From positions 57,978 to 121,977 of the forward strand of contig JBBIJF010000012.1 of assembly GCA_037446115.1 (NCBI GenBank): 64,000 bases of DNA. Reading direction: 5' to 3'. The translations under genes were made by a program, and so were the position numbers. A model generated the notes under the pieces. It saw only the letters and a list, made by a program, of their open reading frames with translations, ran no database searches and had not been told where the DNA came from. Of the stretch, positions 41,970 through 50,428 are shown piece by piece; within the stretch, counting starts at the first letter, position 1; each line of letters opens with the position of its first letter. This stretch comes from JANWXD01 sp037446115 (GTDB lineage: Bacteria > Acidobacteriota > Terriglobia > Bryobacterales > Bryobacteraceae).

Positions 41970-44467
41970 CGTGGGAGCACCCCTGGATCCTGGCCCTGAT
42001 CCCGCTTGTGCTGGTTTGGGCGCTGCGGGAGCGGCGCCGCACCCCGCGTCGGGGTGCCCTCCTGCTAAAGGCCTCGGCCTTGGCCGCCATCCTTGTCGCC
42101 CTGGCCGAACCGCGCCTCACTCTTTACTCATCCAAAGTCGGCCTCATCGTGCTCGTGGATACGTCAGCCAGCGTTTCCCCAGCCGACCTGCAGCGCGCCT
42201 CCGAGCTGGTTTCCCGCATCGAGGGCGCCGCCGGCCGGCACTGGGTCGCGGTCCTGCCTTTCGCACGCCAGACGCGCCGGCCCGAGCCGGACGAGCGGGG
42301 CGGCTCATGGCGCCTGCGCCACACCTCCGGCGAGGCCGGCCGCGGCACGGATCTGGAGAGCGCTGTGCGAGAAGGACTCGGCGCCTTTCCGGCGGCAACC
42401 GTTCCACGGCTCGCGCTGATCTCCGACGGCAAGGAAAACCTCGGGAGCGTTCTCCGCGCCGCCTGGCAGGCGCGACGGCTCGGCATTCCCGTGGATACGT
42501 TCCGCCTGCGGGGGCGGCCTCGTCCGGAACTGCGCCTTGAATCCGTCGCGCTCCCGACTGTGGCTTTCACCGGCGAACGCGTGCCGGTCGAGATCGCCAT
42601 TTACTCGCCCCGTCCTTCCCGCGCCACGGTGGAAATCTCGGCGGAAGGCAAGCCGCTGGGCCGCCAGGAGGCGGACCTCGAGGCCGGGCTCAATCACCTC
42701 CGCGTGAGTGCCAGCGTCAACACGCCCGGCGCGATCGAACTGGCGGGCTCCGTGCAGGCGGCCGGCCTCGGTGAGGTCCGTTTTGCTCAAGCTCTCCGCC
42801 TGCGCCGGCCCAAAGTTTTGTTCCTCTCGCAGGACCCGCCCGGAACGGAGCGGCATTTGGTTCAGGCGCTGAAAGCCGCTCAGTTCGACCTCGAACCTGC
42901 CGCTTCTTTGGGCGGCCGTGACTTCAAAGACGTGCAGATTATCGTGCTCAACAACACCGACTTTGAGAGCCTTCCGCTGGAGGTCAAACTGGGACTCGAG
43001 GAGTTCGTTCGCCAGGGGGGAGGACTGCTCGCCATCGGCGGAGAGCGCAATGTCTATGTGGAACGCAAGGCGGTGGAAGACCCGCTGGAGCGCCTCCTGC
43101 CCGCAAAGCTGGCTCCGCCCCGCTCACCGGAAGGCACCTGCGTGGTGCTCATCATTGACAAATCCTCCTCCATGGAGGGCCGCAAAATGGAGCTCGCGCG
43201 CCTGTCGGCGATCGGGGTCATCGAGAACCTGCGGCCCATTGATCTGGTCGGCATACTGATCTTCGACAACTCCTTCCAATGGCTCGTACCCGTGCGCCGG
43301 GCGGACGATCGCGCTCTGCTCAAGCGCTTGGTGGCCGGGATCATGGCCGACGGCGGCACCCAAATCGCCCCCGCTCTGGCCGAGGCCTACCGCCGCGTGG
43401 TGCCGGTGCAGGCCGTCTACAAGCACATCGTGCTGCTCACCGACGGCATCTCGGAAGAGGGCGACAGCCTCTCGCTGGCGCAGGAAGCCGCGCGCAACCA
43501 CGTGACGATTTCCACGGTGGGGCTGGGTCAGGACGTCAACCGTGCCTACCTGGAAAAAGTTGCGGCATTTTCCAAAGGCAAGTCGTACTTCCTGGCTGAT
43601 CCCTCCGGGCTGGAGCAGATCCTCGTGCGGGACGTCATGGAGCACACCGGATCCACCGCCGTCGAAAAACCCATCCGGCCCCGGGTGGTCCGCGCCGCCG
43701 AGGTTCTGGAAGGCACCGGCATCGAAGCGGCGCCGGCGCTGCGAGGCTACGTGAAGTACACCGCCAAGCCCTCGGCCGACACCCTGATCACCCTGGGAGA
43801 GAAAGATCCGCTGTTCGTGCGCTGGCAATACGGGCTCGGGCGCGCGGCCGTGTTCACTTCCGACGCCAAGAGCCGCTGGGCGTCGGACTGGGTGGCATGG
43901 AAGGGCTTCGATCGCTTCTGGACCAACGTCTTTCGCGACCTGCTTCCCCACGCACAAGCAAGCGAAGTGTCGCTCGACTTTGACGCGGCCGGCAAGGAGC
44001 TCGCCGTCGAATACCGCCTGGCATCATACGTGCCCGAGCCGGACAAGGTCCCCGCCGTCTTTGCTTTCGGCCCGGGCGAATTCCGCCGTCCCGTCGAACT
44101 CACACGCACGGCGCGCGGCGTCTGGCGGGGACGGGTACCGGTGGGGGACCTGCGCGGTTTGTTCCGCGTTCGCCCGCTCGAGGAGTCGCCGCTGTTCCCC
44201 GAGGCAGGCCTTTATCTCCAGGAAGAAGAACTCTCGAGTTACGGAGCCGACGAGCATCTGCTGCGGCAGATCGCCGCCTTCACCGGAGGACGCTTCGAGC
44301 CGCCGGTGGAACGCTTGTTTGACAGCAGTGGTCGCGCCGTGCCGCGCAACCTCCGCCTTTGGCCTGCCCTTTTGGCGCTGGCCATCCTGCTTAACCTGGC
44401 GGAAATCATGATCCGCAAGCTACAATTTCGGGGACAGGCTGCGCCATCGCCGGCGCCCGGCGCCTGA
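41966..44467 (+). CDS. Membrane protein with two von Willebrand-A domains and a glutamine-amidotransferase-like domain
   Basis: The 833-residue protein starts at ATG 41966, overlapping the previous stop. It has N-terminal membrane helices (about 6-20 and 33-47), a first VWA domain with Asp65 in VLVDTSASV, a class I GATase-like segment (about 290-370, IIVLNNTDFESLPLEV and GGGLLAIGGERN), a second VWA domain with Asp398 in LIIDKSSSMEG, and a C-terminal membrane helix (about 800-820). Both MIDAS motifs are intact. The architecture resembles the large membrane proteins found with MoxR/DUF58 genes in many phyla, whose exact role is unknown. Confidence 0.88.
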   Translation: MTWEHPWILALIPLVLVWALRERRRTPRRGALLLKASALAAILVALAEPRLTLYSSKVGLIVLVDTSASVSPADLQRASELVSRIEGAAGRHWVAVLPFARQTRRPEPDERGGSWRLRHTSGEAGRGTDLESAVREGLGAFPAATVPRLALISDGKENLGSVLRAAWQARRLGIPVDTFRLRGRPRPELRLESVALPTVAFTGERVPVEIAIYSPRPSRATVEISAEGKPLGRQEADLEAGLNHLRVSASVNTPGAIELAGSVQAAGLGEVRFAQALRLRRPKVLFLSQDPPGTERHLVQALKAAQFDLEPAASLGGRDFKDVQIIVLNNTDFESLPLEVKLGLEEFVRQGGGLLAIGGERNVYVERKAVEDPLERLLPAKLAPPRSPEGTCVVLIIDKSSSMEGRKMELARLSAIGVIENLRPIDLVGILIFDNSFQWLVPVRRADDRALLKRLVAGIMADGGTQIAPALAEAYRRVVPVQAVYKHIVLLTDGISEEGDSLSLAQEAARNHVTISTVGLGQDVNRAYLEKVAAFSKGKSYFLADPSGLEQILVRDVMEHTGSTAVEKPIRPRVVRAAEVLEGTGIEAAPALRGYVKYTAKPSADTLITLGEKDPLFVRWQYGLGRAAVFTSDAKSRWASDWVAWKGFDRFWTNVFRDLLPHAQASEVSLDFDAAGKELAVEYRLASYVPEPDKVPAVFAFGPGEFRRPVELTRTARGVWRGRVPVGDLRGLFRVRPLEESPLFPEAGLYLQEEELSSYGADEHLLRQIAAFTGGRFEPPVERLFDSSGRAVPRNLRLWPALLALAILLNLAEIMIRKLQFRGQAAPSPAPGA

Positions 44468-44505
44468 ACAACGGCTCTGCCTGTCGCTCACATCGGGAGG
44501 TTTCT

Positions 44506-45705
44506 ATGGCAAACCGACGTACGTTCCTCCAAAGCTTGGGCGGGCTGACCTGGCTGGGGAGTCTTTTCTCGCGCGACCGGGCGTATGCCGCCGTGCCCAG
44601 GCGCGACTACTTGAAGGAACTCGGGGTGCGCCCGGTGATCAATGCCGCCGGCACGTACACGATGCTCACCGGCTCGCTGATGGCCCCGGAGGCGGTCCAG
44701 GCATGGCTTTCCGCAACGCGCGTCTACGTCCGCCTGGACGACCTTCACGACGCCGTGGGGCGCCGCATCGCGGAACTCATCGGATGTGAAGCGGCCATGG
44801 TGACCGCAGGCGCGGCCTCGGCCCTGACCCTCGGCACGGCCGCCTGCATGACGGGAACAGACCCGGAGCGGATCCGCCGCCTGCCGGACACCACCGGCAT
44901 GAAGACCGAAGTCATCATCCAAAAATCGCACCGCTTCGCCTATGACCACGCCGTCCGCAATTGCGGCGTGCGTTTCATCGAGGTCGAAACCCGCGCCGAA
45001 CTGGAAGCCGCCGTCAACGACCGCACCGTCATGATGCTGTTTCTCAACAACAGCGACCCGATCGGCCAGATCAAAGCCGCCGAATTCGCCGAGCTGGGCC
45101 GCAGGCACGGCATTCCCACCTTCATCGACTGCGCCGCGGACGTGCCGCCGGTGGAGAACCTCCGGAAATTCACCGACATGGGTTTCTCGCTGGTCACCTT
45201 CTCGGGAGGCAAAGGGCTCCGCGGTCCGCAAAGCGCCGGGCTCCTGCTCGGCCGCAAGGACTTGATCCAGGCGGCCCGGCTCAATACCTGCCCGCATGCC
45301 GACACGATCGGCCGCGGCCACAAGGTCAACAAGGAGGAGATGCTGGCCATGCTGGCGGCCGTGGAAGCCTATCTCAAACGAGACCACCAGGCCGACTGGC
45401 GCGAGTGGGAAAAGCGGGTGAACCTGATCGCCGATACGGTGACGGCCATCGCCGGCGTCACGACGGAGGTCTGGGTTCCCGAAATCGCCAACCATGTGCC
45501 CCACCTCCGCATCCGCTGGGACCCGGCGCGCATCCCGCTGACGACCGAAGAAGTCGTGCGCCGGCTGCGCGAAGGCGAGCCGTCCATCGAAGTCGTTCCC
45601 GGCACCCGTGAAGGGCTCACCGTCGGCGTCTGGATGCTCCAGCCCGGAGAGGCGCAGATCGTCGCCCGCCGCCTTCGAGAGATTCTGAAGAAGGCCTCGG
45701 CGTAG
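44506..45705 (+). CDS. Tat-exported SelA-like PLP-dependent protein
   Basis: The 399-residue protein starts with a twin-arginine signal (NRRTFLQSLGGLTWLGSLF, cleavage probably near AYA). The mature part follows the SelA/type I PLP fold: VRPVINAAGTYTMLTGS, CEAAMVTAGAASALTLG, and Lys236 in TFSGGKGLRGPQSAG as the PLP lysine. SelA itself is cytosolic and makes selenocysteinyl-tRNA; this protein is exported and shorter, so it is not SelA. Related exported members are annotated as D-glucosaminate-6-phosphate ammonia-lyase-like, but the substrate here is open. PLP loading before Tat export is plausible because Tat carries folded proteins. It lies 38 bases after the VWA gene. Confidence 0.85.
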   Translation: MANRRTFLQSLGGLTWLGSLFSRDRAYAAVPRRDYLKELGVRPVINAAGTYTMLTGSLMAPEAVQAWLSATRVYVRLDDLHDAVGRRIAELIGCEAAMVTAGAASALTLGTAACMTGTDPERIRRLPDTTGMKTEVIIQKSHRFAYDHAVRNCGVRFIEVETRAELEAAVNDRTVMMLFLNNSDPIGQIKAAEFAELGRRHGIPTFIDCAADVPPVENLRKFTDMGFSLVTFSGGKGLRGPQSAGLLLGRKDLIQAARLNTCPHADTIGRGHKVNKEEMLAMLAAVEAYLKRDHQADWREWEKRVNLIADTVTAIAGVTTEVWVPEIANHVPHLRIRWDPARIPLTTEEVVRRLREGEPSIEVVPGTREGLTVGVWMLQPGEAQIVARRLREILKKASA

Positions 45706-45764
45706 ATAAGCGAGGGTTTTTCCCCCGGTGGTGCGCGGCCGTCCGCCGGGCGCCGCCTCCTCGG

Positions 45765-45770
45765 TAGAAT
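45765..45770 (+). promoter_or_regulatory. Putative -10 box of a leaderless promoter for the DUF885 gene
   Basis: TAGAAT ends seven bases before the GTG at 45778. No Shine-Dalgarno sequence is present. The distance would place the transcription start at or next to the start codon. Confidence 0.45.
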
Positions 45771-45777
45771 CAGAAAC

Positions 45778-47565
45778 GTGCGCCTGAAACCTGCGCTGCT
45801 TGCGTGCTGTCTTCTGGCCGGCTGCACCCGCAAGGCGCCGCAGCCCGTCTCCCAACTCGCAGAGGAGTTCGTCTACGAACGCCTGGCGTTCTTGCCGGTA
45901 CTGGCCACTCAGGTCGGCTACCATGTGCATCGCGGCGTTCGCCTGGACGAACTGCTCGACGACTACTCCGCCGAGGCGCTTGACCGGCAGCGGCGTTTCT
46001 ACCGCGCCTTTCGCGACCGCCTCCAGCGCAATTACACCCTTTCCGAGCTTTCGCCCGAAGACCGTGCCGACTGGGAGATCCTCCACGCCGAGACCTCGCT
46101 GGCGCTCTTGGAACTCGAGGACATCCGCAGCTACGAACACAACCCGACCTTGTACGTAGAACTGGTCGGCAACGCCTTGTTCAATCCCTACGTACTGAAC
46201 TACGCTCCCCTCGAGCAACGCTTCGGCCACATCATTGCGCGGCTGGAGAAGTTGCCCGCCCTTCTGGGCCAGGCGAAAGCCAACCTCACGGACTCGCCGG
46301 AGATCTGGCGCGAAGTGGCGCTGGAGGAAAACGAGGGCAATCTCAAGCTGATCGACCAAACTCTCCGGCAGGCCGTCCCGCCGGCATTACAAGCGCGCTA
46401 CGACCGGGCGGCCGCAACCGCCCTCGCCGCCCTCCGCGAGTTCAATGAGTACCTCGAGCGCGGTCTGAGCCTCCGCACGGGTGATTGGCGCCTGGGCCGC
46501 CTGCGTTATCCCGCCAAATTTCGCTATGTCCTCGGCACGCGCCGTTCGCCGCAGGAAGTGCTGCTCGAAGCCGAAGACGCCCTGAAACGGACGCGCCAGG
46601 AAATGTTCCGATTGGCTCTGCCCCTTCATCACAAATGGTACCCCTCGCACCGCGATCCCGTGGACCTGAACCTTATCGTCGGAGAAGTCCTGGACCGCAT
46701 CGCGCTCCGTCATGCCACTCCCGAGACCTATTTCGAGGAGGCGCGCCGGGACCTGGAGGAGGCGCGGCAGTTCGTGCGTTCCAAAGGCCTGCTGCCGCTG
46801 CCGCCGCGGGACAACCTGCAGGTGATCGAGACTCCGGAATTCATGCGCGGCATCTACGCCGTCGGCGGGTTTGCGCCGGCCCCGGCTCTGGAGCCGCATC
46901 TCGGCGCCTACTACTGGCTCACGCCCATTCCCAAGGACTGGCCTCGCGAGCGCATCGAATCCAAGTTGCGCGAGTACAACTACTATGGGCTCAAGCTCCT
47001 GACGCTGCACGAAGCGATCCCGGGCCACTACGTCCAGCTCGAGTACGCCAACGGCGTCGAACCGAAAGGGCGCCGCCTGCTGCGGTCGGTTTTCGGCAGC
47101 GGGCCGTATATCGAGGGTTGGGCCGTCTACGCCACGGAGATGATGCTCGAGGAAGGATATCTGGACGGGAGCCCCGAGCTGCGCCTGACCTTTCTCAAGC
47201 AGCTGCTGCGCGTACTGGCCAACGCGATCCTCGACATCCGGCTCCATACCATGGGTATGACGGACGAGCAGGCCATCGAACTGATGACCAAACAGACGTT
47301 CCAGGAAACCGAGGAGGCAACCGCCAAGCTGCGGCGCGCCAAGCTTTCCTCCTGCCAGTTACCCACCTACTACATCGGCTGGCGCGATTGGAAACGGGTG
47401 CGCGAGCACTACCGGGCCGCCAAAGGCAGCGCGTTCCGCCTGGCAGAGTTTCACGCGCAGGCCCTGAAAACCGGAGCCGTCCCGCTGCCGGCCCTGGCTC
47501 ACATTCTCACAGGTAAACCGATGGAGGCCGCACCGCAAGCCGAAAGATCGTCCACAGGATTCTAG
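45778..47565 (+). CDS. DUF885-family lipoprotein, zinc-peptidase-like
   Basis: The 595-residue protein has a lipoprotein signal ending LLAGC (Cys16). The body is the DUF885 helical fold with the zinc motif H-E-A-I-P-G-H (His411, Glu412, His417) and the conserved GWAVYATEMMLEEGY segment with a downstream Glu. DUF885 proteins resemble M3/M32-like metallopeptidases; substrate is unknown and the lipid anchor would place it in the periplasm or outer membrane. It starts at GTG 45778 with no ribosome-binding site. Its last 59 bases overlap the converging GT2 gene. Confidence 0.9.
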   Translation: MRLKPALLACCLLAGCTRKAPQPVSQLAEEFVYERLAFLPVLATQVGYHVHRGVRLDELLDDYSAEALDRQRRFYRAFRDRLQRNYTLSELSPEDRADWEILHAETSLALLELEDIRSYEHNPTLYVELVGNALFNPYVLNYAPLEQRFGHIIARLEKLPALLGQAKANLTDSPEIWREVALEENEGNLKLIDQTLRQAVPPALQARYDRAAATALAALREFNEYLERGLSLRTGDWRLGRLRYPAKFRYVLGTRRSPQEVLLEAEDALKRTRQEMFRLALPLHHKWYPSHRDPVDLNLIVGEVLDRIALRHATPETYFEEARRDLEEARQFVRSKGLLPLPPRDNLQVIETPEFMRGIYAVGGFAPAPALEPHLGAYYWLTPIPKDWPRERIESKLREYNYYGLKLLTLHEAIPGHYVQLEYANGVEPKGRRLLRSVFGSGPYIEGWAVYATEMMLEEGYLDGSPELRLTFLKQLLRVLANAILDIRLHTMGMTDEQAIELMTKQTFQETEEATAKLRRAKLSSCQLPTYYIGWRDWKRVREHYRAAKGSAFRLAEFHAQALKTGAVPLPALAHILTGKPMEAAPQAERSSTGF

Positions 47566-48220
47566 CTCCGGCCGCCAGGCTGCCCTTCCAGGTCCCCGAG
47601 ATTTTGTCGCGCCCCGCGACACGGCGCCCGGCCGCCACGGGAATCTCCATGATCCGGAGCCCCTCTTGTAGCGCACGCACCTGCATCTCCACCGTCCAGC
47701 CGTAGCCGCGCTCGCGCAGTCGCAGCCGCCGGAGGGCCTCGAAGCGGACGGCCCGGAAGGGACCCAGGTCCGTGTAGCGGCGGCCATACAGCATCCGGAT
47801 CAGCCACACGGCCAAGAGGTTCCCCCAGGCCTGGTGCGGGCGCATGCCGCGCGAGCCGCCCAAGGTGCGCGAGCCGATGACCAGGTCGGCCGAGCCTCCG
47901 AATATCGGCTCGAGCAGCCGCACGGCCTCCGCCGGGTCTTCGCTCCCGTCGGCCTGCAGAAACACGACCGCCTCCGTGCCCGAAGGCACAGCCTCCAGTG
48001 CCCTCAAGCAGGCTGCCCCGTAACCGCGGCGGGGCTCGTGCACCACGATTGCGCCGCAGCGGCGAGCGATCTCGGCCGTGCCGTCGGTCGAGCCGTTGTC
48101 GGCCACGATCACGGCCGAAAACAGCCCGGCGGGAATGCGCGCCAGCGTGTGGCCCAGAGCCGCTTCCTCGTTCAGGGCGGGAATAATCAGCGCCGCCTTT
48201 GCGAGGCTTGTTCCGCGCAT
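47507..48220 (-). CDS. Family 2 glycosyltransferase (dolichol-phosphate-mannose-synthase-like)
   Basis: The 237-residue protein has the GT2 start AALIIPALNEEAALGHTLAR, the VIVADNGSTDGTAEIARR donor motif, FLQADGSEDP (D-x-D-like metal site) and a GYGWTVEMQVRALQEGLRI segment near the C-terminus as in polyprenyl-phosphate mannose/glucose transferases. No strong C-terminal membrane helices follow. Start ATG 48220 is preferred over a 26-residue longer frame. It is divergent from lepB (41 bases) and converges with the DUF885 gene with 59 bases of overlap. Confidence 0.88.
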   Translation of the reverse strand: MRGTSLAKAALIIPALNEEAALGHTLARIPAGLFSAVIVADNGSTDGTAEIARRCGAIVVHEPRRGYGAACLRALEAVPSGTEAVVFLQADGSEDPAEAVRLLEPIFGGSADLVIGSRTLGGSRGMRPHQAWGNLLAVWLIRMLYGRRYTDLGPFRAVRFEALRRLRLRERGYGWTVEMQVRALQEGLRIMEIPVAAGRRVAGRDKISGTWKGSLAAGARILWTIFRLAVRPPSVYL

Positions 48221-48261
48221 GTTATTAATGGGGAAAACGCAACTGGGCTGACAGGACTGCC

Positions 48262-48834
48262 ATGAGCGACCCGGATTCGGTCCAGACGACAACTTCACTG
48301 CCGTCGCCCCGGCAACCTCTCCGCCTCCTCGCCGGATGGCTGCGAGACGTGTTGCTTTCTCTGCTCATTGCCGCCGTCGTGATCCTTTTCATCTATCAGC
48401 CGGTCCAGGTCGAGGGCACCAGCATGATGCCCACGCTCGTGGATCGTGAGAGGATCTTCATCAACAAGTTTACGTACCGGCTCGGCCTGGAAAAGATCGA
48501 GCGGGGCGACATGGTGGTCTTCTGGGCTCCGGAGGATCCCCGCAAGTCTTACATCAAACGCGTGATCGGCCTGCCGGGAGATGTCGTGTGGATTGACCGC
48601 GGGCTCGTGTACGTCAACGGATCCCCGCTCCGGGAGGACTACGTCCCCGAAGCCTACCGGGATCACCAGTCCTACCCGCCCGTGCGCGTGCTGCCCGGCC
48701 ATTACTACGTGCTCGGCGACCATCGCACCTCCTCCAACGACAGCCGGGTGTGGGGACCGGTTCCCCGAGAAAACATCTACGGCAAGGCGGTCTTTGTCTA
48801 CTGGCCTCCGGAGAAGATCGGACCGGTGCGCTGA
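48262..48834 (+). CDS. lepB: Type I signal peptidase LepB
   Basis: The 190-residue protein has an N-terminal cytoplasmic part, one membrane helix (about 28-45), and the serine-lysine dyad Ser54 (EGTSMMPT) and Lys99 (YIKRVIGLPGD). The domain II elements LVYVNGSPLRE and YYVLGDHRTSSNDSR are complete. It cleaves signal peptides on the outer side of the inner membrane and is probably the main peptidase for the many exported proteins nearby. It follows the GT2 start by 41 bases and ends one base before the converging DUF2905 gene. Confidence 0.95.
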   Translation: MSDPDSVQTTTSLPSPRQPLRLLAGWLRDVLLSLLIAAVVILFIYQPVQVEGTSMMPTLVDRERIFINKFTYRLGLEKIERGDMVVFWAPEDPRKSYIKRVIGLPGDVVWIDRGLVYVNGSPLREDYVPEAYRDHQSYPPVRVLPGHYYVLGDHRTSSNDSRVWGPVPRENIYGKAVFVYWPPEKIGPVR

Positions 48835-48835
48835 C

Positions 48836-49051
48836 TCAGCGCCGGCTGAACAGCCACAAGACGAGCGAAAGCACGACGCTGAGCAAAACGCACGTCGCCA
48901 GGGGAAAGTAGAAGACGGAGTTCTTGCCCCGGATCACGATGTCACCCGGCAGGCGCCCGATGCGCAGCGGCAGCCGCTCTCCCACCGTGACGAGCAGGCC
49001 GATGAGAATCAGAATCGCGCCGAGAAAAATCAGCGTCTTGCCGATACTCAT
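48836..49051 (-). CDS. DUF2905-family membrane protein
   Basis: The 71-residue protein has two membrane helices (about 5-25 and 48-68) around the conserved GRLPGDIVIRGKNSVFYFPL segment that defines DUF2905. Function is not known. Length is normal for the family. It converges with lepB, leaving one base between stops, and lies 35 bases after the isomerase-like gene start-to-stop direction on the same strand. Confidence 0.88.
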   Translation of the reverse strand: MSIGKTLIFLGAILILIGLLVTVGERLPLRIGRLPGDIVIRGKNSVFYFPLATCVLLSVVLSLVLWLFSRR

Positions 49052-49086
49052 CGCTTCAGGCGGATCCCACTTTCAGCTTAGCAAGC

Positions 49087-50325
49087 TCAGACCGAGTAAA
49101 CGCGGCCGCGGTGGGCGCCCACCAGGATCTGGAAGATGCGGTGGGCGATCAGCTCGTGCAGCGTCAGCAGCTCGCGATTGGCGGCGGTGATCGCCTCGGC
49201 GTCGGTCGTATCGGTCGCTCCCGCCCCGGCTTTCAGCGCCGCCGTGGCTTCCTGGATCACCGGATCCGCGGCCACCTCCCCCGCCATCTCCCACAAAGTG
49301 ATGAAGCGGTCTACGGCCGTGGGAAAGCTGACGGCGAAGACGCCGTAGTTGCTGGTGGTGCGCGGCGGTTTGTAGTCGAGGTTGAACGGTCCCTGGTACC
49401 CGTGCGTGCGCAGCAGCACCAGCACGTTCAGCCAGTCCAGCGGATTGACGAGCCCCACGCCGATGTCGACGTCATGCTTGAGGCGGTAGCCGTCGTTGAT
49501 GTCGAAGTGCCAGAGCTTGCCCGCAAGCAAGGCGCGCGCCAGGGCCGCCCGCGGGGCAGCGCCCCACATCAGCTCATGGAGATATTCCGGGTTCAGGCCG
49601 ACCATCTCCGGATGCTTCAGCAGCCCGGAGTGAATGAACGCCAGCATGGCGTCGCTGGTGGGAAGCAGGATCTCCGCCTGCGGCTCGAACGGTTTCGCCT
49701 CCAGGCAATGCTTCAGCGTGGGACGGCCCTTCTGCCGGGCCACTTCGATGTCCGCCTCGCAGGCCGCGTTGATCCCCTCGGCATACCACCGCAACGTCTG
49801 GGTCTCTTCGACGGCGCCCTGCGTGTAATAGCCCAGCGAACCCGGCCAGTAAACCGCAAACTGCGCCCCGAGCTCGTGGCCGATCTTTACGGTATTGGCC
49901 AGCCGGAAGGCCGCGTAAGCCCGCACTTCCGGAGCTTCGGCGGCCGGACTGGCGGCCCACACCGCATGGTAGAAGGTCTCGGTCGTCACCATGGAGCATT
50001 GCACTCCGTGGTCGGCTAACGCCTTCTTGATGCGCTCCACGATCTCCCACTGCTGATCCTTGCCCAGCGCTTCCGTGGGGATCACGTCGGTGTCGTGAGT
50101 GCTCCAGTAACCGATGCCGATCTCTGCGTAGCGCCGGATGACCTCCTCGAAGCCCACGGGCGCCCGCGTGGGTGCGTGAAAAAGGGCCTGACCTTGATAC
50201 GCCGCCGCCCACTGAGGCCCCGAGAGGAAATACTTGCGGCGCTGCGCGGGACTGTAGGAGCCGCCGCACGCCTTCATCAAACGATCCACGAGAGCTTGTT
50301 GCTGGTTCGGAGGAACGGGTGCCAT
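49087..50325 (-). CDS. Xylose-isomerase-like TIM-barrel protein
   Basis: The 412-residue protein has the xylose/rhamnose-isomerase barrel layout: IGIGYWSTHDTDVIP near the N-terminus, EAKPFEPQAEIL (metal-binding Glu of the family), GLNPEYLHELMWG with a catalytic-type His/Glu, LWHFDINDGYRLKHDVDIGVG (metal-site Asp residues) and NLDYKPPRTT. It is close to xylose isomerases but shows sequence drift, so ketose-aldose isomerisation is likely while the sugar is open. ATG 50325 follows a GGGGG sequence; a longer in-frame extension upstream is Arg/Ser-rich and rejected. Confidence 0.88.
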   Translation of the reverse strand: MAPVPPNQQQALVDRLMKACGGSYSPAQRRKYFLSGPQWAAAYQGQALFHAPTRAPVGFEEVIRRYAEIGIGYWSTHDTDVIPTEALGKDQQWEIVERIKKALADHGVQCSMVTTETFYHAVWAASPAAEAPEVRAYAAFRLANTVKIGHELGAQFAVYWPGSLGYYTQGAVEETQTLRWYAEGINAACEADIEVARQKGRPTLKHCLEAKPFEPQAEILLPTSDAMLAFIHSGLLKHPEMVGLNPEYLHELMWGAAPRAALARALLAGKLWHFDINDGYRLKHDVDIGVGLVNPLDWLNVLVLLRTHGYQGPFNLDYKPPRTTSNYGVFAVSFPTAVDRFITLWEMAGEVAADPVIQEATAALKAGAGATDTTDAEAITAANRELLTLHELIAHRIFQILVGAHRGRVYSV

Positions 50326-50428
50326 GGCCCCCATCATGCAATGTGCGCCCCGGCGGACGCAAGCCGTTGGCCGCCCCGCGCATCCCTCCTCGCCTGAGCT
50401 ATGCTGGGGCCTGTTGGTCCGTCCCCCG

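Noticed and set aside
44506..45705. True SelA (selenocysteine synthase) supporting the selenoprotein
   Set aside because: It carries a Tat signal and is shorter than SelA; it should not be used as proof of selenium machinery.
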